Below, in pieces: positions 1-8,878 of a stretch of DNA of 64,000 nucleotides. Both the position numbers and the translations under genes were made by a program. Source of the stretch: Candidatus Bathyarchaeota archaeon (GTDB lineage: Archaea > Thermoproteota > Bathyarchaeia > TCS64); assembly GCA_030739585.1 (NCBI GenBank), contig JASLYX010000001.1, forward strand, positions 1-64,000, written 5' to 3'. The notes beneath the pieces were generated by a model. The model had not been told where the DNA came from, did not search any database, and saw only the letters and a program-made list of their open reading frames with translations. Numbering within the stretch: position 1 is the stretch's first letter; each line of letters opens with the position of its first letter.

Positions 1-621
1 GCTGATGTTGCCGGTGTAAGTGCTGATGTTGCTGAAGTTCAAACTGGACTAGCAGACGACATCGCCACCGTTCAATCATACTTGGCTGGCGATATCGACG
101 CCGTTGAATCAAGCCTAGGAAGCAACATCGACGCCGTTAAAGCAAGCTTGGCTAGCGATATTGACTCCGCTAAGGCAAACCTAGCTTACGACATCGACGC
201 CGTTAAAGAGGACCTAGCTTACGACATCGACACCCTATCATCAGATCTAACTTGGAAGATAGGAAACGTGAAAACTGATGTCGAGAATCTAAACGCAGAG
301 ATCGTCAACGACCTAACCGATGACATCGCCACCGCAACTTCTGCAGCTAATGCAGCGGGAGCCGCGGTTGATGGGCTGTCAAGCTCACTGGGTGATCTAC
401 AGAGTTCGGTGAGCGACATCGCGGATGTCGCTGACAACGCAGAGTCTGCGGCTAATGCTGCAGCCACTGCTGCCTCCAACGCTGCGAGTGCCGCTGAGAA
501 TGCGAACACTGCTACTAGTGGTTTGACATCTCTGGTCTACGGCGCTATTGGCGCTTCGCTGATAGCTGCCCTTGCGGCAATAGTATCTCTAATGCAAATA
601 AGCAAAAGAATAGCGGGTTAA
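1..621 (+). CDS. hendecad-repeat stalk-like protein, C-terminal membrane anchor (5' end outside window)
   Basis: The frame is open from base 1, so the gene starts upstream of the window and only its last 206 codons are seen. About six tandem 11-residue units, each like LAYDIDAVKED, run from about base 88 to 285. Hydrophobic residues recur at fixed places in each unit, the hendecad pattern known from right-handed coiled coils. An Ala/Ser/Asn-rich helical stretch follows (about 330-520), then a single hydrophobic segment (about 535-600) and a short basic tail, SKRIAG. I infer a surface fibre or stalk anchored by its C-terminus, as in tetrabrachion-like archaeal surface proteins. No catalytic motif is visible. 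It could also be a chemoreceptor-like or phage-fibre-like coiled coil. The coiled coil and anchor are clear; the role is inference. Confidence 0.7.
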   Translation, partial: ADVAGVSADVAEVQTGLADDIATVQSYLAGDIDAVESSLGSNIDAVKASLASDIDSAKANLAYDIDAVKEDLAYDIDTLSSDLTWKIGNVKTDVENLNAEIVNDLTDDIATATSAANAAGAAVDGLSSSLGDLQSSVSDIADVADNAESAANAAATAASNAASAAENANTATSGLTSLVYGAIGASLIAALAAIVSLMQISKRIAG

Positions 622-650
622 TCACCCGTTACTTCCCTTTTATTTTTTTT
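614..650 (+). terminator. hairpin plus T-tract terminator
   Basis: CGGGT and ACCCG form a 5-bp stem around a five-base loop containing the stop codon of the stalk gene. A C/T-rich run with eight consecutive T residues follows. Archaeal termination needs mainly the T-tract, so this is a good 3' end. Confidence 0.6.
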
Positions 651-797
651 ACCCCTTTTCTAGTGGAAACTAGGGTCCGCTGGTAGACACCTGATATCCG
701 TGCAGGGGAACTAGCTGAAAACCGGAATTCACAATCTAGAACATGAACCACAGAGTTTTAACCTATAACTGCCAAGACAGATTGCAGAGGAATCTAT

Positions 798-1097
798 TTG
801 TCCAAACCGGATCCCCCCGGAAATTCACCGCAATCCTTCGATCTCACCGCTCTGGACCTTGACCACCTCCTAGGCCTCTTCATAAACATTCTAACCGCCA
901 AGGCCTGGCAGTATATGGGCCTCCGCCTTATCCCCGGCAAAGAGGAGGCTGAGAAGGATCTCGTGAAGGCAGCCGCTGCAATAGATAGCCTCTCAGTGAT
1001 GGTGGACAAGCTGGCGCCGCGCCTTCCTGAGGAGGACCTAGCTGGCCTTAGGGCAATACTGACCGACCTCCAGATAAACTACGCCAGACAATCATGA
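798..1097 (+). CDS. DUF1844-like small helical protein
   Basis: This 99-residue protein of unknown function resembles DUF1844: a hydrophobic helix near residues 20-40 (HLLGLFINILTAKAWQYMGL), a charged segment, then an amphipathic helix pair ending in a DL-x-NYA motif, the usual shape of that short family. The start is TTG at 798, chosen because a Shine-Dalgarno-like GAGGAA sits a few bases upstream and no ATG lies in a suitable place. A minus-strand frame over the same bases is a shadow. DUF1844 is best known from bacteria, so the assignment from shape alone should be treated as moderate. It stands alone between a terminator and a convergent gene. Confidence 0.6.
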   Translation: MSKPDPPGNSPQSFDLTALDLDHLLGLFINILTAKAWQYMGLRLIPGKEEAEKDLVKAAAAIDSLSVMVDKLAPRLPEEDLAGLRAILTDLQINYARQS

Positions 1098-1194
1098 CTA
1101 CCTTCTGAGGAGATTTCATGAGCGTCTCTTACGAATACTGAGCATGATAGAGCTCTTGGACTTGGTTCTAGATCTAATATTGAAATATGGGGGC

Positions 1195-2619
1195 TTAGAC
1201 GTTTCTGACTTTGTCCAGGTAGAGCTTTCTCCTATAGAGGACCCCCATCACGTCGGCAGCCCTTTTTGGTGTGATGTATACTGGGATCTGTGCGGACTCC
1301 ATGATCATGGCGGACTCGCGCTCCACGTCAGCTGAGGGGTCTATCACGATCACTGGTTTCCCATACTTTTGGTATCCGGTGATGAGCTGACCGTTGAGCC
1401 ATTGGTAGATGCCTGCGAGGTCCTCTGGAGGGACGTCGGGGAACATTGTCTTGAGGATGGCGGTGCCAAGACCGATGGTGACCAGACCGTGTATCTCCGG
1501 CTGCTTCAGCACCATCCCTGGGACATTCAGGAAGCTGTTCATGTTCAGGGTAGCAGTGAGGTCCACCGGGTTCTTTGGGTTCCCAAAGGCTGGGATTACG
1601 CCGAGAATCTCTTCTTGTGCCTCTTCACAAAGGATAGGGACCTTCATCCCATTCTGTATGAGGCGGTCCGCAGTTTCCACGGCCACGCCACCACTGTTGG
1701 AGACGATGCCGATGTTGGGGCCTAGGGGGAGGTCACAGTATAAAAGCCCTTTAACGTAGTCGAACATCTCCACGGCATCTCCTGCCCTGATTACACCCGC
1801 CTGCTTGAAGGCTGCGTCGTAGATTTGGTCGCTCCCCGCGATACTCCCGGTGTGACTCGCAGCGGCCTTGGAGCCTTCATCTGTGACGCCCACCTTGATG
1901 ACCACAATGGGCTTCTCTGGGGTGATCTCCCTAGCCTCCTCGTACCACCTACGCCCGGCTTTGAGCCCTTCAATATACATCGCGATGACCTTAGTGTCCG
2001 GGTCTTCCCCGAAATATTTCAGGTACTCCCAGCCCTTCAGGTCGGATTCGTTGCCGCTGCTCACAAACTTTCCCACCCCGACTCCCAGGGCGGAGGCTCG
2101 AAGATATAGCTGGAGGCCGTAGCCGCCGCTCTGGCTTATGAACGCGACATCCCCAGACTCATGGAGGAAGGGGATCATGAGGGCACTAAGCTTACCGGGG
2201 CTGCTGGTGACTCCCATACAGTTGGGACCGATGAATCTGAGTTTCCCTTGAGAGATCTCCTGGATCTGCCTGATAGCATTCTGCCCTTCTTCCCCGGTCT
2301 CCCCAAATCCACTTGTAATGACGACAACCCCCTTAATCTCCTTCGCGACTATATCCTCAAAGACGCTGGGTACGAAGCGGGCAGGTACCACAACGAGGGC
2401 GGAGTCGATCTCGCCTGGGATCTCCCGAACATTTCCGTAGCATTTTAGCCCGAGGATCTCTTCGGCCTTGGGATTTACGGGGTAGATCTTCCCCTCAAAG
2501 CCGCTTTTCTGGATCGCCGCCAGGAGCATGTTCCCCCACTTGAAGGGATCCGTGGATGCTCCTACGACGGCAACACTCTTAGCCATAAGTATCTTATCAA
2601 GGGCCTCCCTAGCGTCCAT
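1195..2619 (-). CDS. ADP-forming acyl-CoA synthetase, alpha subunit
   Basis: The 474-residue protein matches the alpha subunit of ADP-forming acetyl/acyl-CoA synthetase, which turns acyl-CoA, ADP and phosphate into acid, CoA and ATP. It is the main substrate-level ATP step of peptide-fermenting archaea. An N-terminal CoA-binding Rossmann domain carries VVGAS (residues 18-22), a succinyl-CoA-synthetase-like domain carries GPNCMG (131-136) and ISQSGGYG (161-168), and the motif ASHTGSIAGSD (254-264) holds the conserved phosphorylated His256. Length is typical for a separate alpha subunit (about 460). No ATP-grasp beta subunit lies nearby, so it must be encoded elsewhere. The neighbour at 2793 is divergent. 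Confidence 0.9.
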   Translation of the reverse strand: MDAREALDKILMAKSVAVVGASTDPFKWGNMLLAAIQKSGFEGKIYPVNPKAEEILGLKCYGNVREIPGEIDSALVVVPARFVPSVFEDIVAKEIKGVVVITSGFGETGEEGQNAIRQIQEISQGKLRFIGPNCMGVTSSPGKLSALMIPFLHESGDVAFISQSGGYGLQLYLRASALGVGVGKFVSSGNESDLKGWEYLKYFGEDPDTKVIAMYIEGLKAGRRWYEEAREITPEKPIVVIKVGVTDEGSKAAASHTGSIAGSDQIYDAAFKQAGVIRAGDAVEMFDYVKGLLYCDLPLGPNIGIVSNSGGVAVETADRLIQNGMKVPILCEEAQEEILGVIPAFGNPKNPVDLTATLNMNSFLNVPGMVLKQPEIHGLVTIGLGTAILKTMFPDVPPEDLAGIYQWLNGQLITGYQKYGKPVIVIDPSADVERESAMIMESAQIPVYITPKRAADVMGVLYRRKLYLDKVRNV

Positions 2620-2792
2620 CCTTAGAACCTCTGAGACGAATCATCACAAAGCACCGTACCTCTATATAAATTTGGGTGACCAAGACTCCGTTACCAGCGA
2701 CAATAGGGGAGCAACAGCCAGCCGCGCGCTGCCATCATGCAACCTATTTAATAACAGTTCTTTCTAGATGATGGAACATCTGAGGAGATTAG

Positions 2793-3179
2793 ATGGTTAA
2801 CTTCCTAGGCTTGGATTATTGGACCAAGGTAGAGGGTATCGCGAATGGGGACGAAGAGTTCAAGATCAAGTCCCGTGCTTTTGTTGCAAGCTTCACTTTC
2901 AACGTCACTGATAGCTCCGTCCTCCCGGCAATCTACATGAAATTCGATGACGGGAAGGTCACAGAAGTCAGGGAGCTCGCGGAGGGTGAGAGGACCGACT
3001 TCACGTTGGAGGGGCCCTATGACATTTGGATCCAAGTAAATAAGGGGGAGATTGAGGGCGCCAACGCGATCATGACTCGCCAACTCCAGTTCAAGGGGAA
3101 CGTGAGCGAGATCATCCGCTACAGCAAAGCGTTCCTGAGGCTCTTCCAGGTGATGCAACAGGTCCCCGTTGAGTACTAA
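2793..3179 (+). CDS. SCP2 sterol-carrier-domain protein
   Basis: This 128-residue stand-alone protein has the shape of the SCP2 lipid-binding fold: a strand-rich first half with FTFNVTD and YMKFDDGKV, the D-x-W segment DIWIQVN, and a helical C-terminal part with a hydrophobic face (SKAFLRLFQVMQQVP). In bacteria and archaea these small proteins bind acyl chains or other hydrophobic ligands, with ligands mostly unknown. Start ATG 2793 has GAGGAG five bases upstream. It is transcribed divergently from the acyl-CoA synthetase alpha gene, which could fit acyl-chain metabolism, but that link is only positional. Confidence 0.75.
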   Translation: MVNFLGLDYWTKVEGIANGDEEFKIKSRAFVASFTFNVTDSSVLPAIYMKFDDGKVTEVRELAEGERTDFTLEGPYDIWIQVNKGEIEGANAIMTRQLQFKGNVSEIIRYSKAFLRLFQVMQQVPVEY

Positions 3180-3282
3180 GTCAACATTCTGCAATATCCT
3201 TATTTTATCATCATGTCAGTCAGGCTGATCTTCAGGCCTTACCACTATTTCTTTTAAATCCTGAATCATGGCATAGGGATAT

Positions 3283-3427
3283 TCATCCTTTCAGTGCCTC
3301 TCTGTAGAATTCATAGACCCAATATCTTGGTGGGAATGTCGACTGCGATGACCAGTTTCCCTGTATCCCTAACGGCGTAGAGAACGTAAAGGATCTCTTT
3401 AAACTATTCACCGGGCTGATGGTGTTG
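3283..3427 (-). pseudogene. possible decayed gene fragment in the 3180-3541 gap
   Basis: The 360-base gap before fbp has no intact gene. On the minus strand one frame gives a protein-like stretch, KEILYVLYAVRDTG followed by KLVIAVDIPTK, with a stop just upstream. A neighbouring frame then gives YWVYEFYREALKG and a stop. This looks like the tail of a gene broken by a stop and a frameshift. I do not recognise the family, and chance cannot be excluded. Confidence 0.25.
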
Positions 3428-3541
3428 CCGTAGAATCAGGTATTCTCCTTCAGGTCCCACTGATGAAGTTCGCGAATTATCACTAGTATTCTCTTTATAT
3501 CTGGAAAATAGTTTATCATGACTATAGGGGGGAGATTCTGA

Positions 3542-4426
3542 ATGAACCTAGAAACACACCTCAAAGGACAAGACGAGGACCTTAGGCGGGTGATCCTCAA
3601 AATCAGCAAAGTGGCTAAGACAATTAGGAGGGGATTCAGCACTAGACAGGGTTCGTTGGCCTCCTCTAACGTCTACGGCGAGCATCAGGTTGCCATGGAC
3701 GTCTGGGCCGACGAGCTGCTGATCTCCGGGCTGAGGGACGCTGGGCTAGTAAGACGCGTCGCCTCTGAGGAGCAGCCTGAAGTATTGACTTTTCACAACT
3801 CCACTTCGAACCTAGAAGTAACCCTCGATCCCCTAGATGGCTCCTCCCTCATCGGCGTCAACCTCGCCGTGGGAACTATCGTAGGGATCTACAGGGGAAA
3901 CCTCCTTAGCCCCGGGAACGAGCTGCTCGGAGCGATATATGTCCTCTATGGACCTGTCACTACACTCACATATTCCCTGCGAAAGGGGGTCCACGAGTTC
4001 GCCCTGGATGACCTGGGAGATTTTGTCCTGCAGGAGGAATACGTCACTATCTCTGAAGGGAAGATATACTCTCCGGGTGCTTTAAGGAGGGACTACCTTC
4101 CGACCCATAGGGGATTTATCGAGGAGCTTGAGGATGATGGATATAAGCTGAGGTATAGCGGCTCCTTCGTGGCTGACGTCCATCAGATACTGCACAAAGG
4201 GGGAGTCTTCACATATCCCTCTTTCACCGGCAACAAGAATGGTAAGCTAAGGCTACTCTTCGAGGCAATCCCTATGAGTTTCATCATTTCCCAGGCTGGG
4301 GGCGCTGCAAGTGATGGCTATCGAGACCTGCTTTCAATCAAGCCCGAGGCGATCTCCCAGCTTGTTCCCGTTTACATTGGCGGAAAGAGAGAAATAGAGT
4401 TAATCATGAGAATGAACGAGGGATGA
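3542..4426 (+). CDS. fbp: fructose-1,6-bisphosphatase, class I type
   Basis: The enzyme hydrolyses fructose 1,6-bisphosphate to fructose 6-phosphate in gluconeogenesis. The 294-residue sequence has the metal- and phosphate-binding motif LDPLDGSS (95-102), YVLYGP (133-138), and the sugar-phosphate-binding segment KLRLLFEAIPMSF (235-247), all class I FBPase signatures. It lacks the features of the bifunctional FBP aldolase/phosphatase that most archaea use. It is shorter than typical class I enzymes (about 330), mainly at the N-terminal allosteric region. Start ATG 3542 is preceded by GGGGGGAGAT. It overlaps the aldolase gene by four bases (ATGA), so translation is probably coupled. Confidence 0.87.
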   Translation: MNLETHLKGQDEDLRRVILKISKVAKTIRRGFSTRQGSLASSNVYGEHQVAMDVWADELLISGLRDAGLVRRVASEEQPEVLTFHNSTSNLEVTLDPLDGSSLIGVNLAVGTIVGIYRGNLLSPGNELLGAIYVLYGPVTTLTYSLRKGVHEFALDDLGDFVLQEEYVTISEGKIYSPGALRRDYLPTHRGFIEELEDDGYKLRYSGSFVADVHQILHKGGVFTYPSFTGNKNGKLRLLFEAIPMSFIISQAGGAASDGYRDLLSIKPEAISQLVPVYIGGKREIELIMRMNEG

Positions 4427-5559
4427 TCAGGATGAACGAGCCAATACCTGGTAATTTACTGTTCAACAGTCTACGGGATAAGGATGCGATAATCCTCGCG
4501 TCAAACATCAGGATCCCGGCTGGTCTCCTTGAGGGGCTATTTAGGGCGGCAAAGAATTTAGATTCAGCTATAATCTTCGAGATCGCCCGATCGGAGTGTA
4601 ACATCGGTAGGGGTTACACAGGTATGGTGCCAAATGAGTACGCCGAGGCGGTAAAGATGGCCGCGGAGGAGGTGGATTTCGACGTATGGGCGCTCCATGC
4701 CGATCACATCACCTTGAAGGAGGGTTCCCCCAAAGATATAGCCGAGACGGAGAAGCTTGTTGAAGCTCAGATTGACGCAGGGTTCACCTCGTTCGCCATA
4801 GATGCCTCGTATCTCTTCAACCATCAGGGCGGGAACGTTCGAGAGGAGCTGGCTCGGAACATCGATGTCACCACGGAGCTCGCTAAGCACATCGAGTCTC
4901 GAATGAGGGGGAGACCCTTTGGTCTTGAAGTGGAGGTCGGGGAGATAGGGAAGAAGGACTTCCAGGGTCAGGTAGTTACAACTCCTGAAGAGGCAGTTAC
5001 ATTCGTAAGAGCGTTGAACGAAAATGACGTTTACCCCCAAGTGCTGGCTATTGCCAACGGAGCCTCCCACGGGAACGTCTATGACACGCACGGAAACATG
5101 ATGGAGCAGGTCTCCATTGACATACCCCAGACGAAGGCCGTCGCTAGGGCCCTGAGGGAAAACTATCTGGACGTGAGGATCGCCCAGCACGGCATAACCG
5201 GCACACCCCGGGAACTCATAAAAAGAGTCTTCCCCCGAGGGGATATAATCAAGGGCAACGTCGCCACCTTTTGGCAGAACCTAGTCCTGAACACCTACAA
5301 GGTGTATCAACCTGAGCTGTACCAGGATATCTATAACTGGACCCTCGAAACATATAGATCGAAGGACCCGGAAATCTCGGATAAAGAGCTCTTCGGGAAG
5401 AACGTGAAATACGCCGTGGGGGAGTTCCGGGAGCGCATTGACGATGTAGACGAGGAGACCGTAGACGCCATTGAGGCTCTTTCCTACGGGGAGTGCTTGA
5501 TGTTCCTCAACGCGTTTGGCTCCAAGGGGACTGCTTCCATCGTCAGGAAAATGCTGTAG
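4423..5559 (+). CDS. fba: class II fructose-bisphosphate aldolase family
   Basis: Zinc-dependent aldolase joining dihydroxyacetone phosphate and glyceraldehyde 3-phosphate (or a related ketose bisphosphate). Visible metal and active-site motifs in order are HADH (92-95), EVEVGE (169-174), the second zinc histidine in GASHGN (213-218) and QHGITGT (255-261). The N-D-x(3) phosphate-binding loop is not obvious by eye. The start is ATG 4423, overlapping the fbp stop as ATGA; ATG 4432 three codons later is an alternative. Together with fbp, and the triosephosphate isomerase at 45 kb, this gives a bacterial-style gluconeogenic route from triose phosphate to fructose 6-phosphate. Tagatose-bisphosphate specificity cannot be excluded from sequence. 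Confidence 0.87.
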   Translation: MIRMNEPIPGNLLFNSLRDKDAIILASNIRIPAGLLEGLFRAAKNLDSAIIFEIARSECNIGRGYTGMVPNEYAEAVKMAAEEVDFDVWALHADHITLKEGSPKDIAETEKLVEAQIDAGFTSFAIDASYLFNHQGGNVREELARNIDVTTELAKHIESRMRGRPFGLEVEVGEIGKKDFQGQVVTTPEEAVTFVRALNENDVYPQVLAIANGASHGNVYDTHGNMMEQVSIDIPQTKAVARALRENYLDVRIAQHGITGTPRELIKRVFPRGDIIKGNVATFWQNLVLNTYKVYQPELYQDIYNWTLETYRSKDPEISDKELFGKNVKYAVGEFRERIDDVDEETVDAIEALSYGECLMFLNAFGSKGTASIVRKML

Positions 5560-5744
5560 TGTATGTGTTTCCGTAATGCCACCCTATCTTGCTTACTTTA
5601 TTTTGTATTGGTTTCCTAGGCGCGATTCGAAATCCCACAAAAGTTTAGGCCACTACAGATTGCTGTGCCTAGTGCTTGAGGGAGGTTTTGTGAGTATATC
5701 CTCCGGTGTCGTGGCGTGTACTAGATCTTGAATGCTCTTTTTCA

Positions 5745-7205
5745 TTATCCCACTATAAGAGGAGAAATTTCAATCATGTCTTTTCCAACTAGACCCTCTA
5801 TTACTTTTTGCATATTATTATCAGTATAAGCTTCGATAATAATATCGTATATGCCATAAGTTTCTAACACTTTTTCTACTCCTTTTATATTTTCTATTTT
5901 TTCTGTTATATCACTTGTTGATTGAGGTTTTACTTTTAAAAGATAAAATCCTTTTTCCGGACCCACATACTGTGATATTAAAGCAGTCGAAATTTTTACA
6001 TTTATGACATCGTATATTAGATTCCTTATTTCTCGGTTGTATAATTTCCTGTTTAATAACGCTGATCTTCTGACAATTAAATTAATTATTTTCTTAACAT
6101 TACTATCATTAACCTCATAAGTCTTTAATAACTGTTTTATTAAACGTTCACTCACAAATTCTCCTATGTCAAAAATCACTCTATTGTTAAAATCATATTC
6201 CAATTTTTTTTGTGGAATATAACCTTCTGGATTATTCAGTTGTTGTGCCTGGTGGGTGCCAGCTTTCTCCGTTCTGGCAAAATCTGATAGAGGGTGGTTC
6301 CAAGGTATTGGGATCTTTGTGGTGCTCTCAAACGTTTTGTATAGCTTTAGGAAACTCCCTCTATTTTCGCCGGTTTTGATATCTGAATTATCGAGCAAAT
6401 TGGAGCTGAGTTCATAGTGATCCGTGATGCCTGCTCCAGCTCCCAGTCCATAAATGCTCACATGAGGCTCCGAAACTAGCCCTCGCTTGATCACAGCCTT
6501 AGTGTTTCCTAAAGCATTTCCGTAATCGTTATGAAAATGGGCCGATAACTCTTTATCGGTTATTCTATTGGCAAATTCAAACATCTCAATGGCTTCGTCT
6601 TCCTCTAGTAGACCAGCGGTATCGGGTAAACTGATGTTCGTTGCACCTGCTCTGTCCGTTTCTTCTATAATCTTTTTGAGATGGTAGAGATGATCCTCAA
6701 CACTTTTACTCTTTGAGAAGAACCTTGATGCGTCTTCTAGAACCGCTCTCCTATATTTGAAGCCGCATTCTTTTAGGACGTCCAACGATTCAGTAAACCG
6801 TGTGACGGTATCCTCAACTGATATACCTCTTAATTTATTATTTCTATGCTCTTCTGATATGGCTAAATAAACTCCACATCCATCAACTTCCATTTTCTGA
6901 GCGATTTCTACATCTTCTCTGAGAGCCCTGCACTGAACAATTATAATTGAATCCTTGGTGCCTCCCTGAATGGTTTTCAGAACATCCCTCATCTCTCCGA
7001 TACTTTTCCCTCTCTGAGGATATGCGATTGAAAATTCTATTCTGGGCGTCCCCAATTCAACTAAGGCTGATCCGATGGTCTCGAATTTATCTAAAGTGTA
7101 ATATACACTCGAATTAAGTTCACCCTCTCTTAAAGTTGTATCTAGAATATTGATTTTTTTCCCTGCCATATCATATACCCCTGAGGCCAACACTACGTAG
7201 CCCAT
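5745..7205 (-). CDS. homocitrate/2-isopropylmalate synthase-like enzyme with C-terminal Lrp-type (RAM) domain
   Basis: This is an HMGL-like TIM-barrel acyltransferase of 486 residues. DTTLREGE (22-29) carries the catalytic Arg and metal Asp, and HFHNDYGN (223-230) the metal histidines. Where LeuA/homocitrate synthases have GxGERxGN, this protein reads GLGAGAGI (253-260), so Glu and Arg are missing and the substrate is uncertain. A helical linker (about 340-400) leads into a C-terminal AsnC/Lrp-type ligand-binding domain (about 418-486), known from archaeal homocitrate synthases as the RAM domain. The 3' third (about 5745-6240, residues 325-486) is strikingly AT-rich compared with the rest. 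The start could be ATG 7205 or the internal ATG at 7169, which matches family N-termini better. The aminotransferase upstream on the same strand suits an alpha-aminoadipate or leucine route. Confidence 0.75.
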   Translation of the reverse strand: MGYVVLASGVYDMAGKKINILDTTLREGELNSSVYYTLDKFETIGSALVELGTPRIEFSIAYPQRGKSIGEMRDVLKTIQGGTKDSIIIVQCRALREDVEIAQKMEVDGCGVYLAISEEHRNNKLRGISVEDTVTRFTESLDVLKECGFKYRRAVLEDASRFFSKSKSVEDHLYHLKKIIEETDRAGATNISLPDTAGLLEEDEAIEMFEFANRITDKELSAHFHNDYGNALGNTKAVIKRGLVSEPHVSIYGLGAGAGITDHYELSSNLLDNSDIKTGENRGSFLKLYKTFESTTKIPIPWNHPLSDFARTEKAGTHQAQQLNNPEGYIPQKKLEYDFNNRVIFDIGEFVSERLIKQLLKTYEVNDSNVKKIINLIVRRSALLNRKLYNREIRNLIYDVINVKISTALISQYVGPEKGFYLLKVKPQSTSDITEKIENIKGVEKVLETYGIYDIIIEAYTDNNMQKVIEGLVGKDMIEISPLIVG

Positions 7206-7445
7206 CTTGTTTTCGTAGTTTTAATAAAGATATCGGTAAAGATGATTGATTATCCTCAAACAATCGTTGAACTAATCAGTTTTTCGTAATAACTTTACAA
7301 AACCCTCACAGGGTAAATGTCCCATTCCTTATTTTCTGGATATACCACGCCCCTGATTGATATAGGCGAAGCTGATCTGCTCTTAATATGCTCAAGAAAC
7401 TCAGAAGCATTACACTCGCGAAAAAATAGGGGTGGGGAGAGGCTC

Positions 7446-8663
7446 CTAAATTGCCTTCTTCAGCAGACTGCCCAGGATCTGGATACCTTCTACAATATCC
7501 GCCTCAGAGGGGTGACTGTAGTTGAGCCGCATATAGTTGTGCACCGGCTCGGCAAAAAAGTTGGAGCCCGGGATGTAGGCGACGCCATTCTCCACAGCAT
7601 TCTTCAAGATCTTTGTGGTGTTTACGTGCTCCGGCATCTTCACCCAGAGGAAAAGCCCCCCTTTTGGGTCGTTCCACTCCGTCTCCTCTGGAAAGTTGGT
7701 TGCCATTGTTTCAAGCATTAGATCCCTCTTTCGTCTGTATATCTCTGTCACCTTTGATATTTGCCTCTCCACGTCCCCTCTCTTGAACAACTGTGTGGCC
7801 AAATATTGGGTGATCCCATCGTTGCAGATGCTAACATTACTCTTCGCCTCCACCATCTTTGTGATGAACTCACTGGGGGCCACAAGCCACCCGATCCTCA
7901 TCCCTGGGGACACGATCTTGCTAAAGGTACTCGTGTACATCGTCCTTCCCGCCCTGTCCAGCCCCATGATCGGTGGTGGCATCTCCCCCTCAAAGCTAAT
8001 GTAACCATAGGGATTATCTTCCAGGATGATGAAGTTGTGCTCCTCGGCTAGCTCCACAATCCTCCTCCGCCTTTCCTCCGTCAGCATTGTGCTCGTGGGA
8101 TTCTGGAACGAAGGTACCAGGTAGAGGAGCTTGGCCCATTTCCCCTCCCCCTCAATCTCCTCAAGCTCTGCCTCAAGGGCCGTAATGTTCATCCCACCAC
8201 CATCGATCTCCACTGACCTGATCTCTGGATTAAATTGCCTGAACGCTCCTAGAGCTGAGAGATACGTGGGAGCGCCCACGATAACGACATCTCCGGGATC
8301 CAAAAATACTCTCGCCACAAGATCCAGCGCCTGCTGGGACCCTGTTGTTATCATGATCTCTCTTTCAGGGTCGGCCTCAATCTCGTGGCCGGCCATGAAC
8401 TTTGAGAGCTCCTCCCTGAGCTCCGGAAATCCCACTGTGCCCCCGTACTGGAGCATCGTCTTCCAGTCCTCCTCAGAGGCTTCAGCCAAGATCTCGCTGA
8501 CCTCCTCCCCTGGCAGAGACGGTGGATCATACATGCCTCCCGTGAACCCAATGATCTTTTTCCCCTGCTTCGCCATATTCATCGCGGCGAGGACTACCCG
8601 GGTAATGATCCCAGGCTCGAAGGTTTTTCCCAGCTCCGAATAAAAATTTTCAGCATCAACCAT
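7446..8663 (-). CDS. PLP-dependent aminotransferase, LysN/ARO8-like (class I/II)
   Basis: The 405-residue fold-type I aminotransferase has the class I/II order: TTGSQQALD (106-114), N188-P-T, EDNPYG with Asp216 and Tyr219 that hold the cofactor, Lys249 in STFSKIVSPGMRIGW for the Schiff base, and the C-terminal substrate Arg in NYMRLNY. The best match by eye is the 2-aminoadipate/aromatic aminotransferase group (LysN, ARO8), which transfers the amino group between 2-oxo acids and glutamate with broad range. The start at 8663 is the first Met. It lies 240 bases upstream of the synthase-like gene on the same strand, so a shared amino-acid pathway is plausible. No other lysine-pathway genes (lysW, X, Y, Z) are in the window. 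Confidence 0.85.
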   Translation of the reverse strand: MVDAENFYSELGKTFEPGIITRVVLAAMNMAKQGKKIIGFTGGMYDPPSLPGEEVSEILAEASEEDWKTMLQYGGTVGFPELREELSKFMAGHEIEADPEREIMITTGSQQALDLVARVFLDPGDVVIVGAPTYLSALGAFRQFNPEIRSVEIDGGGMNITALEAELEEIEGEGKWAKLLYLVPSFQNPTSTMLTEERRRRIVELAEEHNFIILEDNPYGYISFEGEMPPPIMGLDRAGRTMYTSTFSKIVSPGMRIGWLVAPSEFITKMVEAKSNVSICNDGITQYLATQLFKRGDVERQISKVTEIYRRKRDLMLETMATNFPEETEWNDPKGGLFLWVKMPEHVNTTKILKNAVENGVAYIPGSNFFAEPVHNYMRLNYSHPSEADIVEGIQILGSLLKKAI

Positions 8664-8878
8664 TTAGATACTAGCTGTAGGCTTCAAAAGGTGTATAACT
8701 ATTTTGCGACTAATCAAGGATGGCAAAAAGCCGTCTTCTTCCTAGGGAGAACGAATGAACGAGGAATTGAATCGGCTGCACGGGAGCCGATGACTATACA
8801 AGGAGTCAAGCAGATGAAGCCATACCTAATCTCGTGTTGGAAGGGCCAGTTTACTTCGGACTTTGAGATAGGCGAACT

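Noticed and set aside
88-285. Tandem repeats as a CRISPR array
   Set aside because: The 33-base periodicity is in frame and codes for 11-residue protein repeats, with no spacers.
4564-5190. Long minus-strand frame opposite the aldolase
   Set aside because: It mirrors the codons of fba, whose motifs and overlap with fbp are clear, and it has no recognisable domains.
8131-8643. 170-codon plus-strand frame over the aminotransferase
   Set aside because: It is Ser/Pro-rich shadow sequence opposite a gene with intact PLP motifs.
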